A DNA stretch of 30,317 nucleotides from Saccoglossus kowalevskii (taxonomy: Eukaryota; Hemichordata; Enteropneusta; Harrimaniidae), in contig NW_003125889.1 in assembly GCF_000003605.2 (NCBI RefSeq), forward strand, positions 232,061 to 262,377. Direction: 5' to 3'. Position 1 is the first letter of the stretch. Every line of letters begins with the position of its first letter. The notes beneath the pieces are model-generated. The model was not told where the DNA came from. It did no database searches and worked only from the letters and a program-made list of their open reading frames with translations. The translations under genes were made by a program, and so were the position numbers. This document shows positions 22,201-28,848 of this stretch, piece by piece.

Positions 22201-25200
22201 TGTGTTAACAGCTTTTAGTTTGGTTAAAACTATGGCAGTTCATCTTTAATCACATTATAGGGTGAAACAACGAGTAAAATGTCACATAGTCCAGAGGTTT
22301 GGAACACTATTTAAAATTTCTAAACACACCCATATCCCTTTCTATCATTCGTTGCATATTGTGTAATTGTATGGCGAAGAAAAACAATTCAATCAGTGAA
22401 TTGAAGTTGGGTAAAATAAATGTACATTTAATGAATGTCAATAATTATGCAAATGCATAAATTAGGTCATCAACATAATACAATTTTTCTATTTTTGAAT
22501 GATTTAGACCCATTTTTCATGAGTTTCATGCGAAAAAAATCAAAAATTTTACACCAATAAAGTAGACTGAATGTGGATTTGGAAATGTACAAAATATTAA
22601 TCCAAAATGTCATACAAACATGGGTTTATATAAATTAATATAAATAGAAGCGAGTTGTGAAGGTATACGTCCTTTCCAGAACGCACTCGTGACACAGGTT
22701 TTAAGATTAAACTTTATAAATAACGCAAGTCATTGTTAATGACACAGTCCCCGTCCAAAATGTTGTGATCTGACATATCAATTTGATGCTGATGAAGTCA
22801 TTGAGATTAGGTTGAAACCAATAATAGGAGATGGATTTGTAAACAATTATGATTTAGTGCTTTTACACGATAATTGAACATTGGGCAGTCATATTGAACC
22901 AAATTACAAAAATAATGTTTATGTTGATGTATCTATCGGTATACTGTCTTTGTACAAAATTTAAACAGAAATGTTCATTGCATTCATGGGAAAGTAGGCA
23001 TGGGTATCATGGAAAACAAAATGGCCACAAGTCAGCCAAATTTGTTTGAATCATAAAAAAAATGACGTGCACCTATAACATAATATGTATGATCAACATT
23101 CAACTTTGATCTAAATTGGCCCAGTCATCTCTGAGGAAACTGCTGCGGACGCGTTTAGGTATCAGAAATAGCAAATTTTACATCCAAAATGGCCGCCAGT
23201 CGGCCATTTTTGCTCTGATCATAACTTGACATGCATATGTAAGACATTATGTATTGTCTTCGTGTAAAGTTTGAATGAAATCTGTGCATGGCTGTTCGAG
23301 ATATAGCTCCGGACGTATGTACAGACGTACCAATGGACGTAACAAACCCAAATTAATAGTCCCTGAATGGGGACTAATAATATGATTATTAAATTGCATA
23401 TTATGCATAGACATCAAAATTCCATTTAAATCTAAATAGCTCTCACCATTGAACATACTAACCACTGAGTTAAGAGGATTATAAAGCACTCAAGAAAGTT
23501 TACTTTTGGTGTTAAATTTAACCCTCTTCAAACCTTTTTCTTACCAATAAACATACAGATAAAACATGATAAAACAAGATCACAGTAATTAGATGCATCT
23601 TGTCGTCATTAAAAAATCTTATATTTCATACTATTTACCAATTTTGATGCGCATTCAAAAACAGCGACATGCATGCATGTGTAGTTTCCCCCATGTGACA
23701 GATGATCTTTCAAACATAGGAAATAAATCAGATTGACAGATGTTTGTTACAGTACTTTCTTGGTGGTTTTTGAAATTTTTGCTTTAATTTGTAATCACAT
23801 ACGTGCCTCAGTTATTTTAAAATCATTTTTTTAGTATGTTCCAGCATTGACAAAGCTCCGATATTTTAACACTATCTAGCCAAGACTGTCTGGGTAAGAA
23901 AAAAAAATTCACTCCGAGTGCCCACGAACCTACAAGTATGGATATCCGATCATTTTATTTCTTGTTTATGAACTTCATGTACTCTTCAATAAATTGTATC
24001 ATTTCATTCTTTAAATTTTCCCAGTATAGTGTAAATGACTAAATAACAGTTATCTGTGGTCTAAACTATTTATACTTTAGGGGTGGCAGGGTTATACTTA
24101 CATGATGGAATCGCATAAGGAGGTGTTGATGTTTGAAACGGTCCAAATCCCTTCATATTAAACGCTGAGACCCGAACGAAGTACTTGACACCCTGGAGGA
24201 ATGAAACGGAAAAAGAATGTGCATGAGTATTATAAAAAGTGTAATTGCTTGGCCATTAGAAGAGCAAAATAGCTAAAAATAACACTTAAACACAGCAGAC
24301 ATACACAACTGCCAGAATTAGTTTCAGAATCTGTCTTATGTTACTGTTTTGCTTTAACCAGAATGAATCAACAGTAATTGCATAAAACGGATGTCATGGA
24401 AACATTAAATACAATGCCAAGAAAAAACAACACTGTGGAATTTTCGCTGGAATTAATTTTGGCTGAAAAGACTTTTTGGCCGTTTTGTATGGAATTTATT
24501 TTCACTGTATTTTATTGAGTTGAATGTGAAATATAGGAAACAAAAATATATTCGCTGGATTTTATTTTCACGAAATCATCCCTTCAGCGAAAATAGCGAA
24601 AATAAATTCCAAGCGAAAAATAAAGTATTCTGCAGTAAGTATTTGGTGAATCCCCCTTTTTCTGCTTTGCACACAGTTTTGTCAGTTCCATGTTAACAAT
24701 AATCTTGATCAAAAACAGACAATGATCATTGAGTGATAATTTTTTATCACAACAAACCAAAGGAAAAATACAGACGCTAATACAGCTGTGCTTAGTACTA
24801 TTCTTAAAACTACAGTTCATTTACAAAAATGTCTAATGTTTGCTGTAACATTTGCTAAAATCACATGGTACTAAAAGCATTATTAAAACAAGTTTCGGTA
24901 GTGTACCTTCAACCAAATCCACAATAGCAAATATGCTAGTGGTATGAAGTAACATACCACTAGTTGAGAAAGAAGTGTCACTCCTCTCCAACCTTGCAGC
25001 TTTAATATCCAAATGTGGCAAATTTACAATACACATAAAATAACTAAACTGCATGCAATATCATTTCCCTTTGAAGCAAAAATAAATAAAAATAACCCAA
25101 AAATGATCAAAAAAACTACCGTATAAATACTGGTCAATATACTTGATAGTACATATTTAAGATGATACATGTACTGGTTTAAATCTCACCTGTTTTAAAC

Positions 25201-28200
25201 CTTGTATTGTATAGGATAGATTGTTAACATCATATAGTATGTGTTCTCCACATGGAGAGGAGAAATCTTCACTTGTACACCACTCAACTGAAAATAAAAT
25301 AAATACAGGTTTAGTAGATAGCTGCTACTGTTTAACACAGATTTATCAAAAATTTTAAGAAATATTTTGATTAAGTTGCTGTTGATTTCTCATTCAAACT
25401 ATCCACCAGAGAGAGGGAGGGAGGGAGGGACGGAGGGAACGAGGAAGGGGGTATTATGCATTTAGGATAATAAGTATCAACAGCAGTCTTCTATGTGGGT
25501 AATCTTTCTGATTTTCAACTTAAAATTTTATTTCAAATTAATTGCTATTCAAAATGTCTGCCAGGTATATCAGAAATACATGTTTAACCTTTTCACCACC
25601 AGTTCCCTCTTTTCATCACAAATTCACAAAATAGTCCTGTCTGTTATAGTCTGTACCGTCCTCCTTCAGAAGATTTGGACAGAAATATCCATTTTTTTTA
25701 GTAAAAACTAAAAATTGACTCAAATTTTGTCTGTTGGCTCTAAAATTAGAGTTCCAGAAATTTTGAAGAGTATAAGAAAAAAGTACAAACAAAATTTGGG
25801 TGAGAAAGTCTAGTGGTGTAAAGTTTAATTTACGATCAAAATTATTCACTGAGGAAATGATATGGTGACATTGACCAAATTACTTTCTTCTTCCTAGCAT
25901 GCAAACTTGACAATTGAATTACTGATACATGGTGAAAAAAAAGAGTATCTAATAAACAGCTGTCACATTGTATCTATCAATTACAAATACATGCTACTTG
26001 TCTTCATTAAACTTAAACCAAAACAGGTGAATTTTACCTCCTTATATAGCCAAAAAAAAGCTGTTTTAGATTGAAATTTATGTTACAGTAGCTATTTAGT
26101 TTCTTTTGAATAGGTGAATGTTTCTGGTTTCAAAATAGCATTGCACTCAGTTAGGAAATCACAAAGAAGCAATACTAAATTACAATTCAAGTCAAGTCAT
26201 CTGGCATTATGCTTTCAAAACATATGATATGGTTCTAGAACAGCATTTTTGAAAACAAAATGGCCACCAGTTGACCATTTTTTTATTTTTATATGTATTA
26301 TGTTCCATGTGCCAAGTTTGAATGAAAACCTATAGATAAACGAACAAAATCTGGATTTTCCTGTGTACCAAAATTTTTATTTTAAAGTGATTAATGAGAC
26401 ATTAAAAAAAAGAAAATTATAAGAAAATATTTCAGGACATTGATGATATCTTACATTTACTCTTCATTTTAGCTGAAAAACTTTTTTTGTATGGATTTAT
26501 TTTCACTGATTTTTGTCAAGTTGAATGTGTAAAATAAGTAAAATACTTTATTTTCACTGAATCAATCCTGCAACCAAAATAGTGAAAATTAATTCCAAGT
26601 GAAAATAAAGTATTTTACAGAACAACACAATCAGTTCTAACATAGTTTTACAATGATAATGAGACAGAAATTTCCCCCTCATACCTTCGGATAATATAAT
26701 GTTTTGCTTCATAATTTAATGAAAGCCAAATAAGTCTATGGTACATTCAAGTTACTACAAAATCAAACTTACTTTTATATCTTGTTACCACAGCACCATT
26801 GATATTTGCAGGCTCCTCAAGCAGAACATGAAGTGATGAACTACTGGCTGTCGTCACGGTAACACTCTTGGGACACTCGGGAGGTCCTGAAAAGACAATG
26901 CGAGTTGATGAACAAACTTACAATAATTGAACTTGAACATCAGAAACCTAATGGTTATGCTCTTAACTTTAAGTGACAACATTTTATTAAATATGAATAC
27001 TACAAAACAAAATATTAAAATGAATATTTCTGAGCTGCCTATGATTAGTTGTCAGCACCAGACAGATTTAATGAATATTAATGAATTATGAATATTAACA
27101 ATGGCAATAGTGCACATCAATGAGTAGAAAACAATAATGAATAATAAACAATAATTGTTGTTGTTGTTGTAAACATTATTCTATTTCACTCAACTTTATT
27201 TCCACCAGCCTACCCCTCTAGCAAAGATTGCATACTACCGGTATCACTATATTAGGATTGTCCCCGATGTTCAGATTGTTTTATTCTTATTCACTAAGAA
27301 TTTAACCATATTGATCATATGACATTTGATGTCATTCAATGGATCAATAATATCCTATCAAATAATCTCTTGATACTTTATAAGCAGTCTTTTAGCAATC
27401 TTCTGACATTACCTGACATTAAAAGATTTATTTAAACTACTAATGCATTATGGGTGGCTTTTTATACATCCTGAAATGAAACTTTTTATATTTATTTAGA
27501 ATTTGTTATTTTCTCATCTACTCGAACCAAAAGTGTTCTGTATGATACAACACTGTTAGCATATCCCTAGGGTCTCACAACTACCTGTATGTTAGATTTC
27601 TGTATTCATGAATACACGTTTCTGTGACATATTGATATCATCAATAATGCCACCTCTGCCTTAATTATATACGCACACAAAAAAATACACATATGGTTAT
27701 ACACTAAAATGTGCATATATAACAAACTGTGGACATAGTTAATTTACATACCTTTTTTAAGCATGTGATAGAGTAATCAGAGGGCCTGTAGTTTAAAATC
27801 TGTCTCTATAAAAAAAACTATTTTTAACCACCATGGCTACAACCATTCCTATTCTAATTTAGGCAACATGAACGTTTCCATTTATTTTCTAGTGATTAAA
27901 ATTACTTTACTCCTAGTCTCAGCTAATGCCAAAAATAGGCTTGCAATCTTTACATTAGATTAAATTTACAGTTCTACCAGTGAAGACACGATTTTAAATA
28001 TGCGACCATTTTAAATTTATAATTTGAATAACCAGTAAAAAAATGACAATTTTTAGCAGCCATAGATGACTGAAGCATGTTTACCTGATACATGAGGAAA
28101 ACTAAGATACAAAAGAACACAAAATCACTTCAGAATACTAAAACTAGCAGCATTTATCCGGATCAATTTATATACTGTACCATCCGAACCTTACTTTTAT

Positions 28201-28848
28201 TGATAGAAAAGATGTACATGTACAAGCGTGGGTGTAATACCATTTGATAAAAAACTTGGTAAGGCACCATTCATTCAACTGGAAAATTACCAGTACTATT
28301 CAGTTGGAAAACCGATAATGTGAGTGTCTGGATACCATGACAACATTGGCTGATTCAATACAGTACACCTTTGAGAGAATAGTATATTTTATTGATATAT
28401 GTACTTACTTGCATGCTCATAGCCAGCTCGCATTCGTTTCAGCAATCGGAATTTCCATTCCCATTCCTTTAAAAGTTTTTCATTTTCCTGAAACAAAACC
28501 GTAAAGACAGTTCTTGAAGAAACAGAAACTATGGAACATTAAATAATGAGTTAAACAGATCTGCGTTGGTTTTGATATTATAAAATTAATAATAATTTTC
28601 CATGGTTTTATTTTTCTTAGAATAAATATATGTCATATAAACTTAACTTTATTTTCATTGTGACATCTGCTCCTATTTGAAAAAAAAAAAGCATTGCAAA
28701 TGAATACAATAACATACCTTAAGCTGTGTGTTTGACGTTGAATTTGCAGAATTTGAATTCAAGACTAAATCTGTCAGCTCTTCAACTCTGTGTTCCCCTT
28801 CATTGATTAACGCTATTAACCGTGCCAGTCGTGCTTCTTTTAGCAAAA
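9962..28848 (-). CDS. ANKFN1: ANKFN1 / wide awake (Wake) homologue, 17 coding exons, 5' end outside the window
   Basis: Gene-level entry; exons are listed separately. Splicing 17 exons gives 2627 coding bases: two bases of a split codon, 874 codons and a TAG stop. Seen in order (residues counted from the first complete codon here): helical segment 1-43, WEW-containing basic helix 44-70, fibronectin III 71-170, basic Ser/Lys linker 171-244, ANKFN1-specific region 245-560 with R-GLYVGYLKL at 415-424 and REEWEWLQ at 456-463, helical region 560-650, Ser/Thr-rich linker 668-760, RA-like domain 761-855. This order matches ANKFN1/Wake/Banderuola, where ankyrin repeats come before FN3. Known for the family: fly Wake is a clock-output and sleep protein acting on neuronal excitability, Banderuola acts in asymmetric division, and mouse nmf9 mutants have neurological defects. 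It is an intracellular scaffold, not an enzyme. The ankyrin exons are absent here. Confidence 0.93.
10462..10475 (-). promoter_or_regulatory. CTCF core-motif match in ANKFN1 intron
   Basis: The minus strand reads CCACTAGAGGGCAG, which fits the 14-base bilaterian CTCF core CCACYAGRKGGCRS at every position. It starts 15 bases inside the intron after exon 16. CTCF is an insulator and architectural zinc-finger protein conserved across Bilateria. Occupancy cannot be judged from sequence. Confidence 0.45.
10491..10834 (-). CDS. ANKFN1: ANKFN1 exon 16 of 17 (Ser/Thr-rich linker and start of RA-like domain)
   Basis: Residues 667-781, the longest exon here. The acceptor is ctgttttatttcag and the donor AAG|gttagt. 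It is first basic and Ser-rich (LRRQSLVGSGSD, SRSNSPRRHR), then a low-complexity Ser/Thr run, then SGILRVYPSYKTGLAQGTSL, the first beta strands of a ubiquitin-like Ras-association fold. RRQS and NSPRR are plausible phosphorylation sites (inference). A match to the CTCF core lies just inside the following intron. Confidence 0.93.
10835..11291. other. ANKFN1 intron (exon 15 to 16), no feature
   Basis: 457-base GT-AG intron, AT-rich, with no repeat or RNA gene recognised. Confidence 0.6.
11292..11448 (-). CDS. ANKFN1: ANKFN1 exon 15 of 17
   Basis: Residues 615-666 plus one base. The acceptor is tattcctctcag and the donor GCGAG|gtaagt. The peptide contains W-K-G-M-R-WIMDILQYARDKQI, matching the family W-x-x-x-x-W-I-M-D-x-L-Q-Y-A-R motif, then a Pro-rich tail (APPPSPVDSP) that opens the disordered linker. 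Confidence 0.93.
11642..11808 (-). CDS. ANKFN1: ANKFN1 exon 14 of 17 (helical region)
   Basis: Residues 559-614. The acceptor is gctcccgtttcag and the donor CAG|gtacgg. The peptide contains RYARLSSILEMDSLIAQHMQ and REAFSDSEVNEAKLRIHQIA. The 'L-S-x-x-x-E-x-D-S-L' and 'REA-SDSEV' elements are conserved in the family. It is probably a helical bundle with exon 15. Confidence 0.92.
11809..13144. other. ANKFN1 intron (exon 13 to 14), no feature
   Basis: 1336-base GT-AG intron of AT-rich sequence. No mobile element or tandem array stands out. Confidence 0.6.
13145..13262 (-). CDS. ANKFN1: ANKFN1 exon 13 of 17 (LLVPA...VPGQ)
   Basis: Residues 520-558 plus one base. The acceptor is tttttttttcttcag and the donor ATGG|gtgagt. 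The peptide starts VSFILLVPAAVDVCSVPGQT and ends ILLPVPVFEM. The LLVPA...DVC.VPGQ and LP..(I/V)FE pattern is typical of ANKFN1. It is hydrophobic but too short and interrupted to be a membrane span; the family is cytoplasmic. Confidence 0.93.
13263..14822. other. ANKFN1 intron (exon 12 to 13), holds a MITE
   Basis: 1560-base intron beginning at the weak donor gtctgt. It contains the piggyBac-type MITE copy at 13816-14050; the remainder shows nothing. Confidence 0.6.
13816..14050 (-). mobile_element. piggyBac-type MITE, copy 3 (reverse orientation)
   Basis: It has the same 235-bp length as copy 1 and is its diverged reverse complement. Flanking tetramers are TTGG (13812-13815) and TCAA (14051-14054), each two or fewer changes from TTAA. 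The ends AGTTTTCACCAACA and CTGGTGCTGAAACG retain the family inverted repeat. It is older than copies 1 and 2. Confidence 0.75.
14823..14972 (-). CDS. ANKFN1: ANKFN1 exon 12 of 17
   Basis: Residues 470-519, 50 whole codons. The acceptor is cattatcctgtag and the donor GAG|gtctgt. The donor is weak (C at +3, T at +4), the poorest of the set, but the reading frame and phase 0 joins on both sides support it. The peptide holds a predicted helix EFQEKLVTATKWLLNKLAVS, then Cys/His residues (VCNHRICDLEVIEM). Confidence 0.88.
14973..15667. other. ANKFN1 intron (exon 11 to 12), holds a MITE at the donor
   Basis: 695-base intron. Its donor end is occupied by the MITE at 15461-15660, and 15205-15260 shares a roughly 40-base motif with 6945-6985. 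Confidence 0.6.
15461..15660. mobile_element. 200-bp MITE, TA-flanked, copy A
   Basis: The ends CTGTAGAATACTTTATTTT (15461-15479) and AAAATAAAGTATTTTACAG (15642-15660) are inverted repeats with one mismatch in 19, with TA outside each (15459-15460, 15661-15662), as for Tc1/mariner-type MITEs. Internally it is built of repeated GGAATTAATTTTC/GAAAATTAATTCC palindromic modules, so most of the element can fold. Copies B and C are at 24433-24635 and 26471-26620. Confidence 0.85.
15668..15874 (-). CDS. ANKFN1: ANKFN1 exon 11 of 17 (GLYxGYLK motif exon)
   Basis: Residues 401-469, 69 whole codons. The acceptor is atattgttttgtag and the donor GAG|gtgagt. It contains RGLYVGYLKLRSSVDIIRVM (415-434), a run with KTPNVLPHIKIRDNPNVS, and REEWEWLQ (456-463). 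As recalled, this is the most conserved block of the Wake/ANKFN1 family, usually written GLYLGYLK, so the Val is a conservative departure. A 200-bp MITE begins at intron position +8, with its TA target at +6/+7. Confidence 0.95.
16097..16294 (+). CDS. Possible small intronic ORF with hydrophobic N-terminus
   Basis: The ATG in ggaccATGA (reasonable start context) opens 65 codons. The N-terminus is MKMKWSLSSAWKLILLACYT followed by more hydrophobic residues, resembling a signal peptide or signal-anchor, then a polar Asn/Ser/Phe tail ending FFGNYI. It lies on the strand opposite to ANKFN1, inside an intron. No family is recognised and no splice donor is obvious in it. Chance is the leading alternative. 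Confidence 0.15.
   Translation: MKMKWSLSSAWKLILLACYTILLNVQQTGFNKNKMHIKPSGSQSFYKETTDFADNYSRNFFGNYI
17686..18105 (+). repeat. Tandem repeat of about 158 bp with GAC-rich end (dispersed-repeat type)
   Basis: Two full diverged units (17686-17843, 17844-about 17999) share long identical runs such as TATCACTTTTTACCAAAAAT and match again in a partial third unit at about 18000-18040 (period 158 then 154). A GACGGACGACGACGACGGAC tract follows, then a segment ending near GATAAGCTC. Repeats with a GAC/GACGG terminus of this kind are common in invertebrate introns. It stops about 13 bases before the exon 10 donor. Confidence 0.7.
18119..18244 (-). CDS. ANKFN1: ANKFN1 exon 10 of 17
   Basis: Residues 359-400, 42 whole codons. 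The acceptor is tctctgtaatacag and the donor CCG|gtaaat. The peptide contains VSLKWTPLARIQRKWIGTP then an acidic Ser/Pro loop (DSEEPSAPD) and LLMTSIP. The K-W-x-x-L-x-x-x-Q pattern fits the family region between the LLQAVAQLQ helix and the GLYxGYLK motif. A dispersed-repeat end lies about 13 bases downstream of the donor. Confidence 0.85.
18245..19010. other. ANKFN1 intron (exon 9 to 10), holds a higher-order tandem array
   Basis: 766-base intron. The array at 18741-18960 and its degenerate lead-in from about 18690 take up the donor half; nothing else was seen. Confidence 0.6.
18741..18960 (+). repeat. 110-bp x 2 higher-order repeat made of 10-bp units
   Basis: Copy 1 (18741-18850) and copy 2 (18851-18960) differ at only two of 110 positions. 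Each is eleven decamers in strict 10-base register, variants of CACAATACAA (for example TACACCACAA, GACAATATAC, TGCATCACTA). A degenerate lead-in starts near 18690. Confidence 0.9.
19011..19220 (-). CDS. ANKFN1: ANKFN1 exon 9 of 17 (LLQAVAQLQ helix)
   Basis: Residues 289-358, 70 whole codons. The acceptor is gttatttttgaatag and the donor AAA|gtaagt. It contains an amphipathic helix FRSKLLQAVAQLQTVLGIQD followed by LGQLYYQP, highly characteristic of ANKFN1. Downstream of the donor, after about 50 bases of intron, lies the 10-bp-phased tandem array at 18741-18960. Confidence 0.93.
19350..19482 (-). CDS. ANKFN1: ANKFN1 exon 8 of 17 (start of family-specific region)
   Basis: Residues 244-288. 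The acceptor is aattatattttag and the donor AAG|gtaaat, phase 0. The peptide starts RGVYLAALFFNEDRVLVTTD and continues with DQIPIVEVDE before ending HWLMK. This alternating hydrophobic stretch corresponds to the conserved ANKFN1 region following the basic linker (R-G-V-Y-L-A...V-L-V-T...D-Q). No separate named domain applies. Confidence 0.9.
19483..20160. other. ANKFN1 intron (exon 7 to 8), no feature
   Basis: 678-base intron; no repeats or RNA genes recognised. The overlapping open frames at 19684-19950 look like chance. Confidence 0.55.
20161..20266 (-). CDS. ANKFN1: ANKFN1 exon 7 of 17 (basic linker)
   Basis: Residues 209-243 plus two bases. The acceptor is ttttttttacag and the donor AAAAG|gtaatg. 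The peptide is Ser/Pro-rich and then strongly basic (SNSSPKSSPSQVRKTVKKSI), ending FQKNLK. It is probably a disordered, possibly phosphorylated linker before the family-specific globular region; that role is inferred from composition only. Splice phases fit both neighbours. Confidence 0.85.
20267..21564. other. ANKFN1 intron (exon 6 to 7), holds a diverged tandem repeat
   Basis: 1298-base intron; the repeat at 20471-20790 is the only structured part. Confidence 0.55.
20471..20790 (+). repeat. Diverged tandem repeat, period about 134 bp
   Basis: The module beginning GATCTGGTTGCCATGG recurs at 20471, 20605 (GATCTAGAATTTATTGCCAT) and 20738 (GATCTAGTTGCTATGG), each followed by similar AT-rich sequence, giving about 2.4 units. 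Confidence 0.6.
21565..21678 (-). CDS. ANKFN1: ANKFN1 exon 6 of 17 (post-FN3 segment)
   Basis: Residues 171-208 plus one base. The acceptor is ggttattttcag and the donor AAAT|gtgagt. The peptide starts CWRDVDGTKSRSSGRL, corresponding to the conserved W-(K/R)-D-x-DG motif just after FN3 in ANKFN1, then LTMIDDLFMQY. The flanking introns are 1298 bases downstream (20267-21564) and 2423 bases upstream (21679-24101). Confidence 0.88.
21679..24101. other. ANKFN1 intron (exon 5 to 6), largest intron
   Basis: 2423-base intron. The dispersed element at 22741-23380 occupies its middle; the rest (21679-22740 and 23381-24101) shows no gene, with only an octamer-containing palindrome at 22445-22460. Confidence 0.55.
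22741..23380 (+). mobile_element. Unclassified dispersed element of about 640 bp with 3' hairpin
   Basis: AGTCCCC occurs near the left end (about 22747) and GGGGACTAA at the right end, so the termini are inverted. The right end is itself a hairpin: TTAATAGTCCC (23353-23363), loop TGAATG, GGGACTAATAA (23370-23380), 10 of 11 paired. Inside are two related modules starting with AAAATGGCC(A/G)CxAGTC (near 23018 and 23189), each followed by a similar 'TTTGAATGAAAxC'-type or related segment. A partial copy of this module lies at about 26255-26345. Confidence 0.5.
24102..24192 (-). CDS. ANKFN1: ANKFN1 exon 5 of 17 (FN3, last third)
   Basis: Residues 141-170 plus one base. The acceptor is cattcctccag and the donor TCAT|gtaagt. 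The peptide reads GVKYFVRVSAFNMKGFGPFQ and onward: the F strand ('Y-x-V-R-V-x-A-x-N') and G strand ('G-x-G-P') that close an FN3 domain. This is the most recognisable FN3 signature in the window. Confidence 0.93.
24433..24635. mobile_element. MITE copy B (reverse orientation, damaged end)
   Basis: It is the reverse complement of copy A over its length. The right terminus AAATAAAGTATTCTGCAG is intact and followed by TA. The left terminus CTGTGGAATTTTCGCTGG has lost about 9 bases of the TACTTTATT part and is preceded by CA. The internal GGAATTAATTTT and GAAAATA modules are conserved. Confidence 0.8.
24936..24963. repeat. Perfect 11-bp hairpin
   Basis: CTAGTGGTATG, loop AAGTAA, CATACCACTAG. Origin unknown. 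Confidence 0.85.
25190..25287 (-). CDS. ANKFN1: ANKFN1 exon 4 of 17 (FN3, middle)
   Basis: Residues 108-140. The acceptor is attttattttcag and the donor CAG|gtgaga. The peptide begins with the split Ile followed by EWCTSEDFSS (FN3 C strand, 'V-x-W-x-x-S' type) and ends YTIQGLKQ, the E strand leading to the usual 'L.P.T.Y' turn, which continues in exon 5. It ends in phase 0. A G-quadruplex-forming tract lies about 130 bases upstream of the acceptor, on the template strand. Confidence 0.92.
25415..25437 (+). repeat. Purine tract with G-quadruplex motif
   Basis: Four GGG runs separated by single A (25415-25429), with a further GGG at 25435-25437, inside an A/G tract from 25409 to 25450. The plus strand is the template for ANKFN1. 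Confidence 0.85.
25588..25824 (+). mobile_element. piggyBac-type MITE, copy 2
   Basis: 237 bp, flanked by TTAA (25584-25587 and 25825-25828). The left end CCTTTTCACCACCAG is identical to copy 1 and the first 50 bases are almost unchanged; the right end CTAGTGGTGTAAAGT is diverged. Confidence 0.82.
26255..26345 (+). repeat. Fragment of the 22741-23380 dispersed element
   Basis: It shares GAAAACAAAATGGCCACxAG with 23010-23030 and the following AAGTTTGAATGAAA segment with 23267-23281. Confidence 0.5.
26471..26620. mobile_element. MITE copy C (truncated, with perfect inner hairpin)
   Basis: It has the same orientation as copy B but lacks the outer left end. The right end AAAATAAAGTATTTTACAG is intact. 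A second terminus-like sequence has appeared inside (26538-26558), so 26538-26558 and 26598-26618 are a perfect 21-bp inverted repeat around a 39-base loop. Confidence 0.75.
26773..26886 (-). CDS. ANKFN1: ANKFN1 exon 3 of 17 (FN3, first third)
   Basis: Residues 70-107 plus one base. The acceptor is ttgtcttttcag and the donor AAAA|gtaagt. The peptide begins RPPECPKSVTV and ends GAVVTRYK. The start (P-x-x-P...V-V), the strand with SSSLHVLLEEP and the tail before the WC/WS motif are classic fibronectin type III A to C strands. Phase 2 at entry and phase 1 at exit match the neighbours. Confidence 0.92.
26887..28408. other. ANKFN1 intron (exon 2 to 3)
   Basis: 1522-base intron. Only a short (TTG)5 microsatellite at 27156-27170 and an ATGAATATTAA-type direct repeat near 27070-27100 were seen. 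Confidence 0.55.
28409..28487 (-). CDS. ANKFN1: ANKFN1 exon 2 of 17 (WEW helix)
   Basis: Residues 44-69 plus the first base of residue 70. The acceptor is tttgtttcag and the donor GCAA|gtaagt. The peptide contains KEWEWKFRLLKRMRAGYEHA, a strongly basic aromatic helix that directly precedes FN3 in ANKFN1 proteins. The exon is only 79 bases, but both splice sites are near consensus and the phase joins correctly to exon 3. Confidence 0.88.
28718..28848 (-). CDS. ANKFN1: ANKFN1 exon 1 of 17 in window (linker before FN3)
   Basis: Residues 1-43, preceded by two bases completing a codon from the upstream exon. The acceptor reads ttattgcag and the donor AAG|gtatgt; the exon ends in phase 0. The peptide is charged and leucine-rich (LLKEARLARL), then acidic, then a low-complexity Asn/Ser stretch (NSNSANSTSN). 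In the family this segment joins the ankyrin repeats to the FN3 domain. The next exon upstream was not found in the remaining 1469 bases, so this is the most 5' coding exon present. Confidence 0.8.

Larger units (their letters stand above)
24193..25189. other. ANKFN1 intron (exon 4 to 5), holds MITE copy B
   Basis: 997-base intron with the MITE at 24433-24635 and a perfect 11-bp hairpin at 24936-24963. Confidence 0.55.
25288..26772. other. ANKFN1 intron (exon 3 to 4), repeat-rich
   Basis: 1485-base intron holding a G4 tract (25415-25437), piggyBac-type MITE copy 2 (25588-25824), a fragment of the 22741 element (26255-26345) and MITE copy C (26471-26620). Confidence 0.55.

Noticed and set aside
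24833-25054. Minus-strand 73-codon frame near exon 4
   Set aside because: Contains the perfect hairpin at 24936-24963 and has no family match; treated as intron.
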